Part shown: positions 32,872-40,543 of the stretch, in pieces | How positions within the stretch are numbered: the first letter of the stretch is position 1 | Layout of the letters: every line of letters begins with the position of its first letter | DNA from: Eubacterium_B sp034180045 | GTDB taxonomy: Bacteria > Bacillota > Clostridia > Peptostreptococcales > Anaerovoracaceae | Length of the DNA: 64,000 nucleotides | Direction of reading: 5' to 3' | Assembly (NCBI GenBank): GCA_034180045.1 | Contig: JAXFOY010000025.1 | Coordinates: forward strand, 124,001-188,000 | Notes under the pieces: generated by a model | What the model was told of the DNA's origin: nothing | What the model saw: only the letters and a program-made list of their open reading frames with translations | Database searches by the model: none | Made by a program: the position numbers and the translations under genes

Positions 32872-33966
32872 ATGGCAAAGATAGATATTTTTTCAGGATT
32901 TCTGGGTGCAGGTAAAACGACACTGATTAAGAAGCTTATTTCGGAGGCTTATCAAGGTGAAAATGTTGTTCTAATCGAGAACGAATTTGGAGATATCGGT
33001 GTGGATGGCACATTTCTACAGGATTCGGGAATACAGGTTAATGAAATGAATTCGGGGTGTATATGCTGTAGCTTGGTAGGTGACTTCGGCAAAGCTTTGG
33101 ATGAAGTTGTCAGGAAATATAACCCTGACAGAATACTGATTGAGCCGTCCGGAGTAGGAAAGCTGAGCGATGTGATTCTCGCAGTCGAAAATCTCGAAAA
33201 TGAAAAACTGAGATTAAACGGGCTTACTACGGTTGTAGATGCCAATAAGTGTAAAATATATATGAGAAATTTCGGAGAGTTTTTTAATAATCAGGTCGAG
33301 CATGCAAGTACCATAATTCTCAGTCATACATCAGGGCTGCCTCAGGAAAAACTCGATAAATGTATTGAATTGCTTCGCGGGCACAACAGGAGCGCCGACA
33401 TCATAACGACTGACTGGGACGACCTAAGTGGCGAACTGATTCTTAAAACTATTGAGAAAAAGGCGGGAATCGTTGTGGAACTTGAGAATCTAAGTGTTGA
33501 ATTTGAGCATCGCCACGAACATGAACATCATCACGAGCATGACGAGCACTGCGATTGCGGCTGCCACGAACATGAACATCATCACGAGCATGACGAGCAC
33601 TGCGATTGCGGCTGCGGCGAACATGAACATCATCACGAGCATGACGGGCACTGCGATTGCGGCTGCGGCGGAGGTGAACACCACCATGCGGACGAGGTTT
33701 TCCAAAGCGTTGGAGTAGAGACAGGACATAGATTCGATAAGCAAGAAATTGAAAGTTTCCTTGACGCACTTGATGACACGTCGCAATTCGGAAATGTTTT
33801 GAGAGCAAAGGGCATTGTGGAGTGTACAGACGGAAGCTGGATTCATTTTGACTATGTGCCGGGAGAAGCGGATGTCAGGAGCGGGAGAGCTGCAACTACC
33901 GGAATGCTATGCATAATCGGGGCAGGAATCAACGAAGAAAATATTAGAAAAACATTGGCTTTATAG
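32872..33966 (+). CDS. G3E-family (CobW/ZNG-like) GTPase with His/Cys-rich repeats
   Basis: The 364-residue protein is a G3E GTPase, the family that includes metal chaperones such as CobW, YeiR and ZNG1. 'IFSGFLGAGKTTLI' is the P-loop, 'LIENEFGDIGVDG' the switch region and 'NSGCICCSLVGDF' the CxCC metal site. Between the GTPase and C-terminal CobW domains lie three perfect-to-near 17-residue repeats of the form HEHEHHHEHDEHCDCGC, a strong metal-binding stretch. I infer handling of zinc, nickel or cobalt. ATG 32872 is about 9 nt from AAAGGA. A second G3E GTPase follows 33 nt later. Confidence 0.88.
   Translation: MAKIDIFSGFLGAGKTTLIKKLISEAYQGENVVLIENEFGDIGVDGTFLQDSGIQVNEMNSGCICCSLVGDFGKALDEVVRKYNPDRILIEPSGVGKLSDVILAVENLENEKLRLNGLTTVVDANKCKIYMRNFGEFFNNQVEHASTIILSHTSGLPQEKLDKCIELLRGHNRSADIITTDWDDLSGELILKTIEKKAGIVVELENLSVEFEHRHEHEHHHEHDEHCDCGCHEHEHHHEHDEHCDCGCGEHEHHHEHDGHCDCGCGGGEHHHADEVFQSVGVETGHRFDKQEIESFLDALDDTSQFGNVLRAKGIVECTDGSWIHFDYVPGEADVRSGRAATTGMLCIIGAGINEENIRKTLAL
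33514..33666 (+). repeat. Three tandem 51-bp repeats encoding a His/Cys-rich segment
   Basis: Units at 33514-33564, 33565-33615 and 33616-33666 are in frame and nearly identical in DNA: the third differs only at its first codon (Gly for His) and one Asp-Gly-His for Asp-Glu-His. The near-perfect identity implies recent duplication, so copy number may vary between strains. Confidence 0.93.
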
Positions 33967-33999
33967 TTAATATATCGGAGTATAGAATAGAGGCAAAAT

Positions 34000-34941
34000 A
34001 TGGAAATTCCGGTTTATTTATTTACAGGTTTTTTGGATAGCGGGAAGACTACTTTTATACAAGATGCGCTTGAAGGTAGTGATTTTAATGCGGGTGAGAG
34101 AACTCTGCTTCTGATGTGCGAGCAGGGTGAGGTTGAACTTGATGAAAGTAAATTTTTTACAAAGGATAATGTTTTTTGCGAGTATATAGAATCACTTGAT
34201 GAGATTAATGCGGATAATCTCAGTAAGCTTCAAAAAAAGCATCGCGTTCAACGTGTCGTAATCGAATATAATGGAATGTGGTTGCTTCGGGATTTGTTCA
34301 GGAACATGCCGAATGAATGGACTATTTACCAAGAAGTAAGCTTTGCCGATGCGGGACTTTTCAAAAAATACAACGAGAACATGAGACAGCTTGTCTTTGA
34401 TAAGTTGAAAACCGCTAATCTTGTAGTTTTCAACCGCTGCGTTCACGGATTTGATAAAATGGAGTTTCATAAAATTGTCCGCGTAGCAAACCGGAAAAAT
34501 CAAATCATTTACGAATACGCAGCAGGTGATATTGAACCTGATAACATTGTCGATGAACTGCCTTTTGATATGAATGCGGAACCTATAGAAATAAGAGATG
34601 ATTGGTTTGCAGAATGGTATCGTGATGTAAATGAGAATCCGACTAAATACGATAAAAAGAAGGTTAAAGTTGTAGGCAGGCTCGCTGTCGGCGGCGGACT
34701 GCCTGAAGGAACTTTAATTTTCGGCAGGCATGTGATGACTTGTTGCATAGATGACATTCAGTTTGCAGGGCTTCTTTGCCTTTGGGAAAATTCCTCCAAA
34801 GTCAAGAACGGCAGCTGGGCGGAAATAACAGCGGAAATCCGGATTGAGTACTCGGATATTTACGCAGATGTAGGACCTGTGCTTTATTGTAATAAGCTTG
34901 TAGCAAGCCTGCCGCCGGAGCCTGAGTTGGCAACATTCTAA
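34000..34941 (+). CDS. G3E-type GTPase fused to a DUF1980-like C-terminal domain
   Basis: The 313-residue protein begins 'VYLFTGFLDSGKTTFIQDAL', a G3E P-loop, but lacks the GCxCC metal motif of its neighbour (the position reads LLMCEQGEVELDES). From about residue 220 it changes to 'VKVVGRLAVGGGLPEGTLIFGRHVMTCCIDDIQFAGLLC', with a CC pair and later 'LYCNKLVASLPPEPELATF'. This matches the C-terminal OB-like region of the YcgQ/TIGR03943 (DUF1980) partners of YraQ-type permeases. Normally that domain sits in a separate membrane protein beside the permease; here it is fused and no permease is near. A metal-linked role is inferred. Confidence 0.75.
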   Translation: MEIPVYLFTGFLDSGKTTFIQDALEGSDFNAGERTLLLMCEQGEVELDESKFFTKDNVFCEYIESLDEINADNLSKLQKKHRVQRVVIEYNGMWLLRDLFRNMPNEWTIYQEVSFADAGLFKKYNENMRQLVFDKLKTANLVVFNRCVHGFDKMEFHKIVRVANRKNQIIYEYAAGDIEPDNIVDELPFDMNAEPIEIRDDWFAEWYRDVNENPTKYDKKKVKVVGRLAVGGGLPEGTLIFGRHVMTCCIDDIQFAGLLCLWENSSKVKNGSWAEITAEIRIEYSDIYADVGPVLYCNKLVASLPPEPELATF

Positions 34942-34984
34942 AAAAGCTTAAACTACTAAAACTTACAGATATAAAGGAGCCGAA

Positions 34985-35737
34985 ATGAGTACTTACAGGG
35001 AACACTATTCCATATCCTCACACGATGTGGATATAAATAATAACTTAAAGCCTTCATGCTTTGCGAGACTTATGCAGGAGACCGGAAATCACAATATGAG
35101 GGACAGAAGACCGACATATGAAGAGCTTTTTGACAACGGTCAAAGTTTTATAGCAACACGAATTCTCTACGAGTTGGTCGATCAGATTCACCGGTATGAT
35201 GAAATAGATGTGCATACCTGGGCGTGCAGGGGCAAAGCGGCTACTTTTATCAGATGTTTTTTAGTTAAGCGGGGCGATGAGATTGTAGCAAAGGGCTATA
35301 GCGAATGGGCTGTTGTAAACATACATACCGGAAAGCTCTGTCGCACGGATGAAATTGACCTTTCCGATTATGAATTTGATGAGCCTGTAGAGATGAGCAT
35401 CCCCATAAGATTTACTTTGCCTAAGGGCATAGATTACGAACTTTGTGAAAAACATCAAGTTATGTTCAGCGAGGTAGATAGAAACATGCACATGAATAAT
35501 ACCTATTATCTCGATATGATATGGAATCACGTTCCGGATGTCAAAAATAAGAAGATGACTTCGTTCCTAATCAGACACAGAGCAGAGGCACCGCTTGGCT
35601 CGGAGATAGAAATCAGAAGAGCAAAGACGGCAGAACCTATAGATGTTGCAGGTGGTGCAAATGAGAGCTATATCTTTAAGACGGCGGTAAACGGCAAGAC
35701 GAATATAGAAGCGATAATTTCTTTTGCGGATATTTAA
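34985..35737 (+). CDS. Acyl-ACP thioesterase (FatA-like, double hotdog)
   Basis: The 250-residue protein consists of two tandem hotdog domains, as in bacterial acyl-ACP thioesterases. 'HDVDINNNLKPSCFARLMQETGNHN' begins the first domain, and 'EVDRNMHMNNTYYLDMIWNHVP' in the second holds the catalytic Asn/His pattern (NxHxNN). The family cuts acyl chains from acyl carrier protein to release free fatty acids. ATG 34985 follows AAAGGAG. It lies 43 nt after the second G3E gene and ends at a strong terminator, so it may be the last gene of that transcript though functions look unrelated. Confidence 0.85.
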   Translation: MSTYREHYSISSHDVDINNNLKPSCFARLMQETGNHNMRDRRPTYEELFDNGQSFIATRILYELVDQIHRYDEIDVHTWACRGKAATFIRCFLVKRGDEIVAKGYSEWAVVNIHTGKLCRTDEIDLSDYEFDEPVEMSIPIRFTLPKGIDYELCEKHQVMFSEVDRNMHMNNTYYLDMIWNHVPDVKNKKMTSFLIRHRAEAPLGSEIEIRRAKTAEPIDVAGGANESYIFKTAVNGKTNIEAIISFADI

Positions 35738-35759
35738 TAATCAAAATGTAATATTAAAC

Positions 35760-35784
35760 CCCGGGTTAATACCCGGGATTTTTT
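35760..35784 (+). terminator. Terminator of the acyl-ACP thioesterase gene
   Basis: CCCGGGT and ACCCGGG form a perfect 7-bp GC-rich stem around TAAT, followed by ATTTTTT. It insulates the sigma-54 promoter region downstream. Confidence 0.93.
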
Positions 35785-35797
35785 ATGCTCTAAAAGT

Positions 35798-35842
35798 GTT
35801 ACGAAAAGGTAACGACTGCACACAAGGTAACGTTACCTTGTG
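35798..35842. promoter_or_regulatory. Upstream activating site: 22-bp palindrome plus partial dyad
   Basis: Bases 35821-35842 form a perfect 22-bp palindrome with core ACAAGGTAACGTTACCTTGT. A weaker dyad, GTTAC-N6-GTAAC, lies at 35798-35813 and shares the same GGTAAC half-site. The pair is 100-115 bases upstream of a -24/-12 promoter, the usual place for an NtrC-type activator. A larger inverted repeat (AAAGTGT ... ACACTTT) surrounds the palindrome. The probable protein is the activator encoded at 40544-41905; this is inferred from position. Confidence 0.72.
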
Positions 35843-35944
35843 GTGACACTTTCAGCAAATCTAAATGAAGTCAAGAGGTGCTCAATCAGAAAAATCATCG
35901 GAATTTCAATGATGATTCGAGTTGCCGCTTCGGCTAAATAATGT

Positions 35945-35960
35945 TGGCACGGATATCGCA
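35945..35960 (+). promoter_or_regulatory. Sigma-54 (-24/-12) promoter
   Basis: TGGCAC at 35945-35950, then GGATA, then TCGCA. The invariant GG and GC dinucleotides are exactly 10 bases apart, as in TGGCACG-N4-TTGC. The only departure is TC for TT before GC. Transcription would begin near 35971, about 40 nt before the cysteine hydrolase start. No sigma-A promoter is evident here. Confidence 0.78.
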
Positions 35961-36011
35961 ATAGTATGTTTCGAAATATCAAATATCTGTTTTATAAATG
36001 GAGGAAAAGAA

Positions 36012-36713
36012 ATGAACATTAAAGAAAAGTATCGGAATTTCTATTATGAAACGATTGGCGAAGTAAAGGAACCTATTATTGATCCAAAGAAGACCGCATT
36101 GCTGCTTGTCGATTTGCAGAATGAGTTTGTATTGCGCGATTTCGGTGAGGCACTGCAATTTAAGGCAGCCGGAGAATGGGAAAGATGGATTCCCTTCCAT
36201 GACAGATTGGATGAAATTGTTATCCCTAATAATAAGAAATTATTGGATTTCTTTAGAACAAACAATATGGCTGTTACATACGGAAGAATTGCTTGCTTAA
36301 GAGATGACGGGGAGGATAGATCACCGGTTCAGAAATCAGAGGGTTGGAACAATATGTTAATGCCGGTTGACAGTTATTCTGCTCAAATGGTAGACGAATT
36401 GGCACCACAAAAGAATGAAATCATTGTAAATAAGACAACCGACAGCGTGTGTAACGGCACAAATTACTTGACATTGTTAAGATTCATGGGAATAGACACG
36501 GTAGTAGTTACAGGCATAGTGACCGATCAATGCGTTGCCTGCACGGTCAGAGACTTGGCAGATGCGGGATTAAAAGTAATATGCGTTGAAGATGCCTGTG
36601 CGGCAGGAAGTCAAGAACTTCATGATGCAGAGCTGAAAATTATGAATGTAATTTACTGTGATGTATTGAGTACGGATGAAACAATAGACATAATTAGAAA
36701 AAATCTTCAGTAA
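36012..36713 (+). CDS. Cysteine hydrolase, isochorismatase-like fold
   Basis: The 233-residue protein has the catalytic triad of the isochorismatase-like amidohydrolases: Asp34 in 'LLVDLQNEF', Lys141 in 'IIVNKTTDSV' and the nucleophile Cys174 in 'VTGIVTDQCVACTVRDL'. The family includes N-carbamoylsarcosine amidase, ureidoacrylate and biuret hydrolases and nicotinamidase. The Asp-His metal site of nicotinamidases is absent, so that role is unlikely. ATG 36012 follows GGAGG. It is the first gene behind the sigma-54 promoter and lies 15 nt before an APC permease. I infer cleavage of an imported amide or carbamoyl compound; substrate unknown. Confidence 0.85.
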   Translation: MNIKEKYRNFYYETIGEVKEPIIDPKKTALLLVDLQNEFVLRDFGEALQFKAAGEWERWIPFHDRLDEIVIPNNKKLLDFFRTNNMAVTYGRIACLRDDGEDRSPVQKSEGWNNMLMPVDSYSAQMVDELAPQKNEIIVNKTTDSVCNGTNYLTLLRFMGIDTVVVTGIVTDQCVACTVRDLADAGLKVICVEDACAAGSQELHDAELKIMNVIYCDVLSTDETIDIIRKNLQ

Positions 36714-36727
36714 GGAGGTGGAGTGTA

Positions 36728-38110
36728 ATGTCAGATAATAATAGCCGAGGCGGATTAAGAAAAGAACTGAAATTGTCGAACATGATTACTATGGCTGCCG
36801 GCGGAATGATAGCAGCTTGGATGGTTGAAATAAAACTATGGTTTGAACTCAGCGGCCCCGGATCGGTGTTTGCGTTGATTGCCTTAGCAATATTGATTTT
36901 ACCGCTGTGTTTCATTTATTCGGAAATGTCGAGCATGATGCCTTATGCGGGAGGACAAAATATATGGGTATCGAATGCACTTGGCAAAAATTCGGGATTT
37001 GCCGCATTTTGGATGATAATGTTGCTTTACATCATGGCAATGCCTACAGTAGCATATGGTATTGCAAGTATGATGGGGTATATTTTTCCGATTACCACAC
37101 TCCAAGTAAAGATACTGGCAGCCGCAATAATTGTATTTTGGTTTTTCCTCACAAATAGAGAAATTAAGGTTTTAGCAAAATTACAGTCCGTTTTATTTTG
37201 GAGCACTTTAGTTATTTCACTATCGGCAGACGTTTACTTCATCTTGAGCGGCAAATGGCATCTGTCAACAATAACTCCTATGTTTACTAATGGGATATCA
37301 GGTTGGGTTGCAGCAGTCGGCTTACTCGTGATGAAATTTGTAGGATTTGACATCATTCCTCAGCTTTCGGAAGAATCCGACTTCCCTAAAAAAGATTTGT
37401 GGAAAGCATTTGTCGGCTCAATAGCTTGCACGGTTTTGGTTTATGGTCTTGCAGTAATTGCAGTAGGCGGAGTTGTTTCAAGCGAATGGGTGGCAAAGAC
37501 AGACATAGTCGATCCCAGAGTCGCAGATATATGCGGGGCACACTGGTTAGGACTTTTGATTGTAATTATGGGTACCGGAACATGTATCACGACACTATCA
37601 TCATTTTGGCTTAGTGCATCACGTATACTATATGGAGCTGCAAAGCAGCATCAGGTAACAAAGCGATTCACAAATCTCAATAAATTTGGACAGCCACAGT
37701 TTGCAAATCTGGTCGTTGGGATACTGTCGATTTTCTTCACCGTATTTGCACCGGATGCATGGATTAATTATATATATACAATATATGGAGTAGCTGCCGG
37801 AGCGGTATACTTGCTAGTAACAATATCATTCCTAAGGACCAGGCAGAAACATCCTGAATGGGAGAGACCGTTTAGACTCAAGTTTGGAACTTTCTTTGGG
37901 ATATGGTCAATTTGCTTCTGCTTTTGGGTTTTATATGTATCTGTTAAAGCTATGGACTTTGGTGCATGGGTTGTGATGTTAATTTACGTAATCCTCGGGC
38001 TTATGTTCTGGGGCTACATGAAGCACATGCAGAAAGCTGACCCTGAAAGGTGGAAGCCTGTTACAATATCTCCGGATACCGTGGGGCATGAAACGGATAT
38101 TTTGAACTAG
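36728..38110 (+). CDS. APC-superfamily amino acid/amine permease
   Basis: The 460-residue protein has about twelve membrane helices. 'LKLSNMITMAAGGMIAAWMVEI' is the first unwound helix of the APC fold, where substrate amino groups bind. 'MMPYAGGQNIWVSNALGKN', 'VGFDIIPQLSEESDFPKKDLWKAF' and 'FWLSASRILYGAAK' are family segments; the EESDFPKK stretch is the usual loop after helix 6. It probably imports an amino acid, amine or related compound with protons or by exchange. It follows the cysteine hydrolase by 15 nt under the same sigma-54 promoter, so the two should share a substrate. Confidence 0.88.
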   Translation: MSDNNSRGGLRKELKLSNMITMAAGGMIAAWMVEIKLWFELSGPGSVFALIALAILILPLCFIYSEMSSMMPYAGGQNIWVSNALGKNSGFAAFWMIMLLYIMAMPTVAYGIASMMGYIFPITTLQVKILAAAIIVFWFFLTNREIKVLAKLQSVLFWSTLVISLSADVYFILSGKWHLSTITPMFTNGISGWVAAVGLLVMKFVGFDIIPQLSEESDFPKKDLWKAFVGSIACTVLVYGLAVIAVGGVVSSEWVAKTDIVDPRVADICGAHWLGLLIVIMGTGTCITTLSSFWLSASRILYGAAKQHQVTKRFTNLNKFGQPQFANLVVGILSIFFTVFAPDAWINYIYTIYGVAAGAVYLLVTISFLRTRQKHPEWERPFRLKFGTFFGIWSICFCFWVLYVSVKAMDFGAWVVMLIYVILGLMFWGYMKHMQKADPERWKPVTISPDTVGHETDILN

Positions 38111-38185
38111 GGTAAAAAATATAAGTTTAAGCCGACTGCAATATGATAATTTTGATTACTATAAATTCATTCAATATAACTACTC

Positions 38186-38213
38186 TTACATAAAATGTAT
38201 GGTAGTATATTGT
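38186..38213 (+). promoter_or_regulatory. Possible sigma-A promoter of the sensor kinase gene
   Basis: TTACAT (38186-38191) and TATTGT (38208-38213) with a 16-base spacer, both partial matches. ACTAC and GTAGT with ACAT and ATGT inside form an imperfect dyad over the region. No -24/-12 motif is seen, so the regulators seem to be expressed separately from their target. Confidence 0.35.
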
Positions 38214-38246
38214 ATAAATATATACACCACATAGAGGAGGTAGAAG

Positions 38247-40538
38247 ATGGGGAGACGTAACTTAAAGGACTCGATGGTTACCAGATTGATTTTAGTTTTC
38301 CTGTTGGCTAACATTTTCTATGTGGCGTTATTTGCTATTTTGTTGTCATTTCAAACGCGCAACAAGTCAGAGCAATACGCAGTAAATAATTTAGAGGAGA
38401 TTATAAAAGAAAAAAGTCAACTCATATCAGAAGAGTTTACACAAATCGAAAACAATACTATTTCGCTAGGTATATGGTACCAAAAGATATACGCAATGTC
38501 TGATGCGGAAAAATATAAAGAGTTGCCTAAGGGATATGTAAAAAATGAAAATGGAACAATAAGCAGACTGAAGGATGGGGCATTAAGCAAAGATGAACAA
38601 AGTGCTTTATACGTAGCGAGCAATGTAAAAGAGGATTCGTCACTATATCGTGACATTGCCGTTTCAGAGGAACTGGACGATGCCTTTGCAAAGGTTGCTG
38701 AAAATAAAATGGTTACTTGGGCATATATGGTTGATAAAAATAACATTCTCAGATGTTTACCGTATAGCGACTTGACAGTGCAGTTTACAAGTGATCATGA
38801 CCAGAGAAAAGACCCGTTTTATATCGCTGCGAATCAAAAGAATAATCCGAGACGTGAAGCGGTTTGGACCGCACCGTATTCCGACTATCTAAGAACCGGT
38901 TGGACGATAACCTGTTCGTACCCTGTTTACGACAGCAAGGACGAATTCTATGGTGTTGTTTGTATAGATTTATCATTGCTAAAACTTGGAGAACAATATT
39001 TTAAGGATTTTTCACTAGGTAAAACGGGGAAAATATACTGGTTAACAAGAGACGGAAATATATACTATCAGTCCGGAATGAGAGGGGATGAGCATCAGGG
39101 TCGTCTTTATTCAAAAAACATATTTGATGAAGAAAAGATGAGTTCGGATAAAAGGCAGGCGATGAAAAATGCCTTAAAGAGCAACGCAGCTACCTATGCA
39201 TATTCAGGCAAAGGCAGCCGCAAAATACTCTTTTCATCAAAAGTAAATGATACGGACACAATTCTATTATTTGAGGTTGATAGAAGCGAATTCATTCCAG
39301 GTAAACTATTGGATGCAAATCTACTTTTAATTCTTTTGTTGACGGCAATCTTAATGGGTGTAGGCTTTCTGACATGGCTTAAACATAGTTTTTCAATACC
39401 TATGCAGTCACTTGTGGCACGTGCAAACAGAATTTCGAACGGTGATTACAGCCTCTGTGAAATAGAAGGTGAAGGTGACTTGCTGGAGGTAAGAGAGTTA
39501 AACCGTGCATTTACTACAATGAATGCAAGTATAGATAGCTATACAAGGTCATTATCTGAAAAAAATCAGGAAATAAATACTATATTGGAAACAATTGAAG
39601 GTGCGCTTCTCATAGTTAAAAGCGACGGAACTATTGTAGTCGCCACAAGAGAATCTGTTGCAGTTACACCTGAAATCATAGAAAAAACCTTGGAAGTGCT
39701 ACAGGCACAACCTCAGATTAAAAGTGAGCAAATTGTTTCCGGCACAGAAGTTTATAGAAATACATATTATCCGATATGTGATAGTGCGGGAAAACTCGTA
39801 GAAATGGTTGTAAGCAGCAACTGTGTAACACAGAGCGTACTCTTAGAAAAAGAAGTGCAGCAGATGGAAAAAATGGCCGGAATAGGTCAATTTGCAGCGG
39901 CTATAGTACACGAATTAAAAAACCATCTGGCAGTGATAAAAGGAGCTGCATATATTTTATCAATGGGGAAACAAAGTCGGGATATAAAGGAGGAGGTTGA
40001 GCGAATTGAAAGAGCTGCGGATGAAGCCGAAAGGGTAATATATACCCTGCTTGACTACAGCAGAGATGACGAAAAAATTGAAATGGTCCATGTCGGAACG
40101 GTAATAAAGCAGATTCTATTACTGTCAAGAAAGACTTTGATAAGGCAGAATATCGAAGTAAAAGAGATGATTGATGATGACTGTTATATTAACATGGGAA
40201 GCCCTGAAGCTCTAAAGGTAATACTACAAAATATTATCATAAATGCAATACAGGCAATTGGTGAAGACGGACTGATTGACATATCCTGTGGCAGGAGAGA
40301 AGAAAACATAATAGTAATTGTCAAAAATAGCGGAGAACCCATCCCTGAAGAGCTTCGAGAAAAGATTTTCGATCCTTTTTACACTACAAAGTCAGACGGA
40401 AACGGCATCGGGCTATGGATTACGAGGCGCTTGACGGACGCACTCGGTGGAAAAGTTACGGTATTGGAAGATGAGGCAAACATGACAGAATTTGATATCG
40501 TTCTGCCGGTAAAACGCAGTAGAACGGACATGAGGTGA
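38247..40538 (+). CDS. Sensor histidine kinase with extracellular double-Cache domain
   Basis: The 763-residue kinase has a membrane helix at about 12-32, an extracellular Cache region at about 40-345, a second helix at about 352-375, HAMP, a PAS-like stretch, and HisKA and HATPase domains. The Cache part contains 'RKDPFYIAANQKNN' and 'AVWTAPYSDY' with 'GVVCIDLSLL', matching the R..Y, Y and D pattern of dCache domains that bind amino acids or amines. His555 in 'AIVHELKNHLAVIKG' is the phosphorylated residue. 'NIIINAIQAIGEDG' and 'FDPFYTTKSDGNGIGLWI' are the ATP boxes. It sits upstream of its response regulator with an overlapping stop/ribosome site. Confidence 0.93.
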   Translation: MGRRNLKDSMVTRLILVFLLANIFYVALFAILLSFQTRNKSEQYAVNNLEEIIKEKSQLISEEFTQIENNTISLGIWYQKIYAMSDAEKYKELPKGYVKNENGTISRLKDGALSKDEQSALYVASNVKEDSSLYRDIAVSEELDDAFAKVAENKMVTWAYMVDKNNILRCLPYSDLTVQFTSDHDQRKDPFYIAANQKNNPRREAVWTAPYSDYLRTGWTITCSYPVYDSKDEFYGVVCIDLSLLKLGEQYFKDFSLGKTGKIYWLTRDGNIYYQSGMRGDEHQGRLYSKNIFDEEKMSSDKRQAMKNALKSNAATYAYSGKGSRKILFSSKVNDTDTILLFEVDRSEFIPGKLLDANLLLILLLTAILMGVGFLTWLKHSFSIPMQSLVARANRISNGDYSLCEIEGEGDLLEVRELNRAFTTMNASIDSYTRSLSEKNQEINTILETIEGALLIVKSDGTIVVATRESVAVTPEIIEKTLEVLQAQPQIKSEQIVSGTEVYRNTYYPICDSAGKLVEMVVSSNCVTQSVLLEKEVQQMEKMAGIGQFAAAIVHELKNHLAVIKGAAYILSMGKQSRDIKEEVERIERAADEAERVIYTLLDYSRDDEKIEMVHVGTVIKQILLLSRKTLIRQNIEVKEMIDDDCYINMGSPEALKVILQNIIINAIQAIGEDGLIDISCGRREENIIVIVKNSGEPIPEELREKIFDPFYTTKSDGNGIGLWITRRLTDALGGKVTVLEDEANMTEFDIVLPVKRSRTDMR

Positions 40539-40543
40539 AAAGA

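Noticed and set aside
33449..33846. Long minus-strand open frames across the His-rich repeats
   Set aside because: They are shadows of the 51-bp repeats in the G3E GTPase gene; the sense frame has clear GTPase motifs.
36012..36713. Nicotinamidase
   Set aside because: The Asp/His metal-binding residues of nicotinamidases are absent although the Asp-Lys-Cys triad is present.
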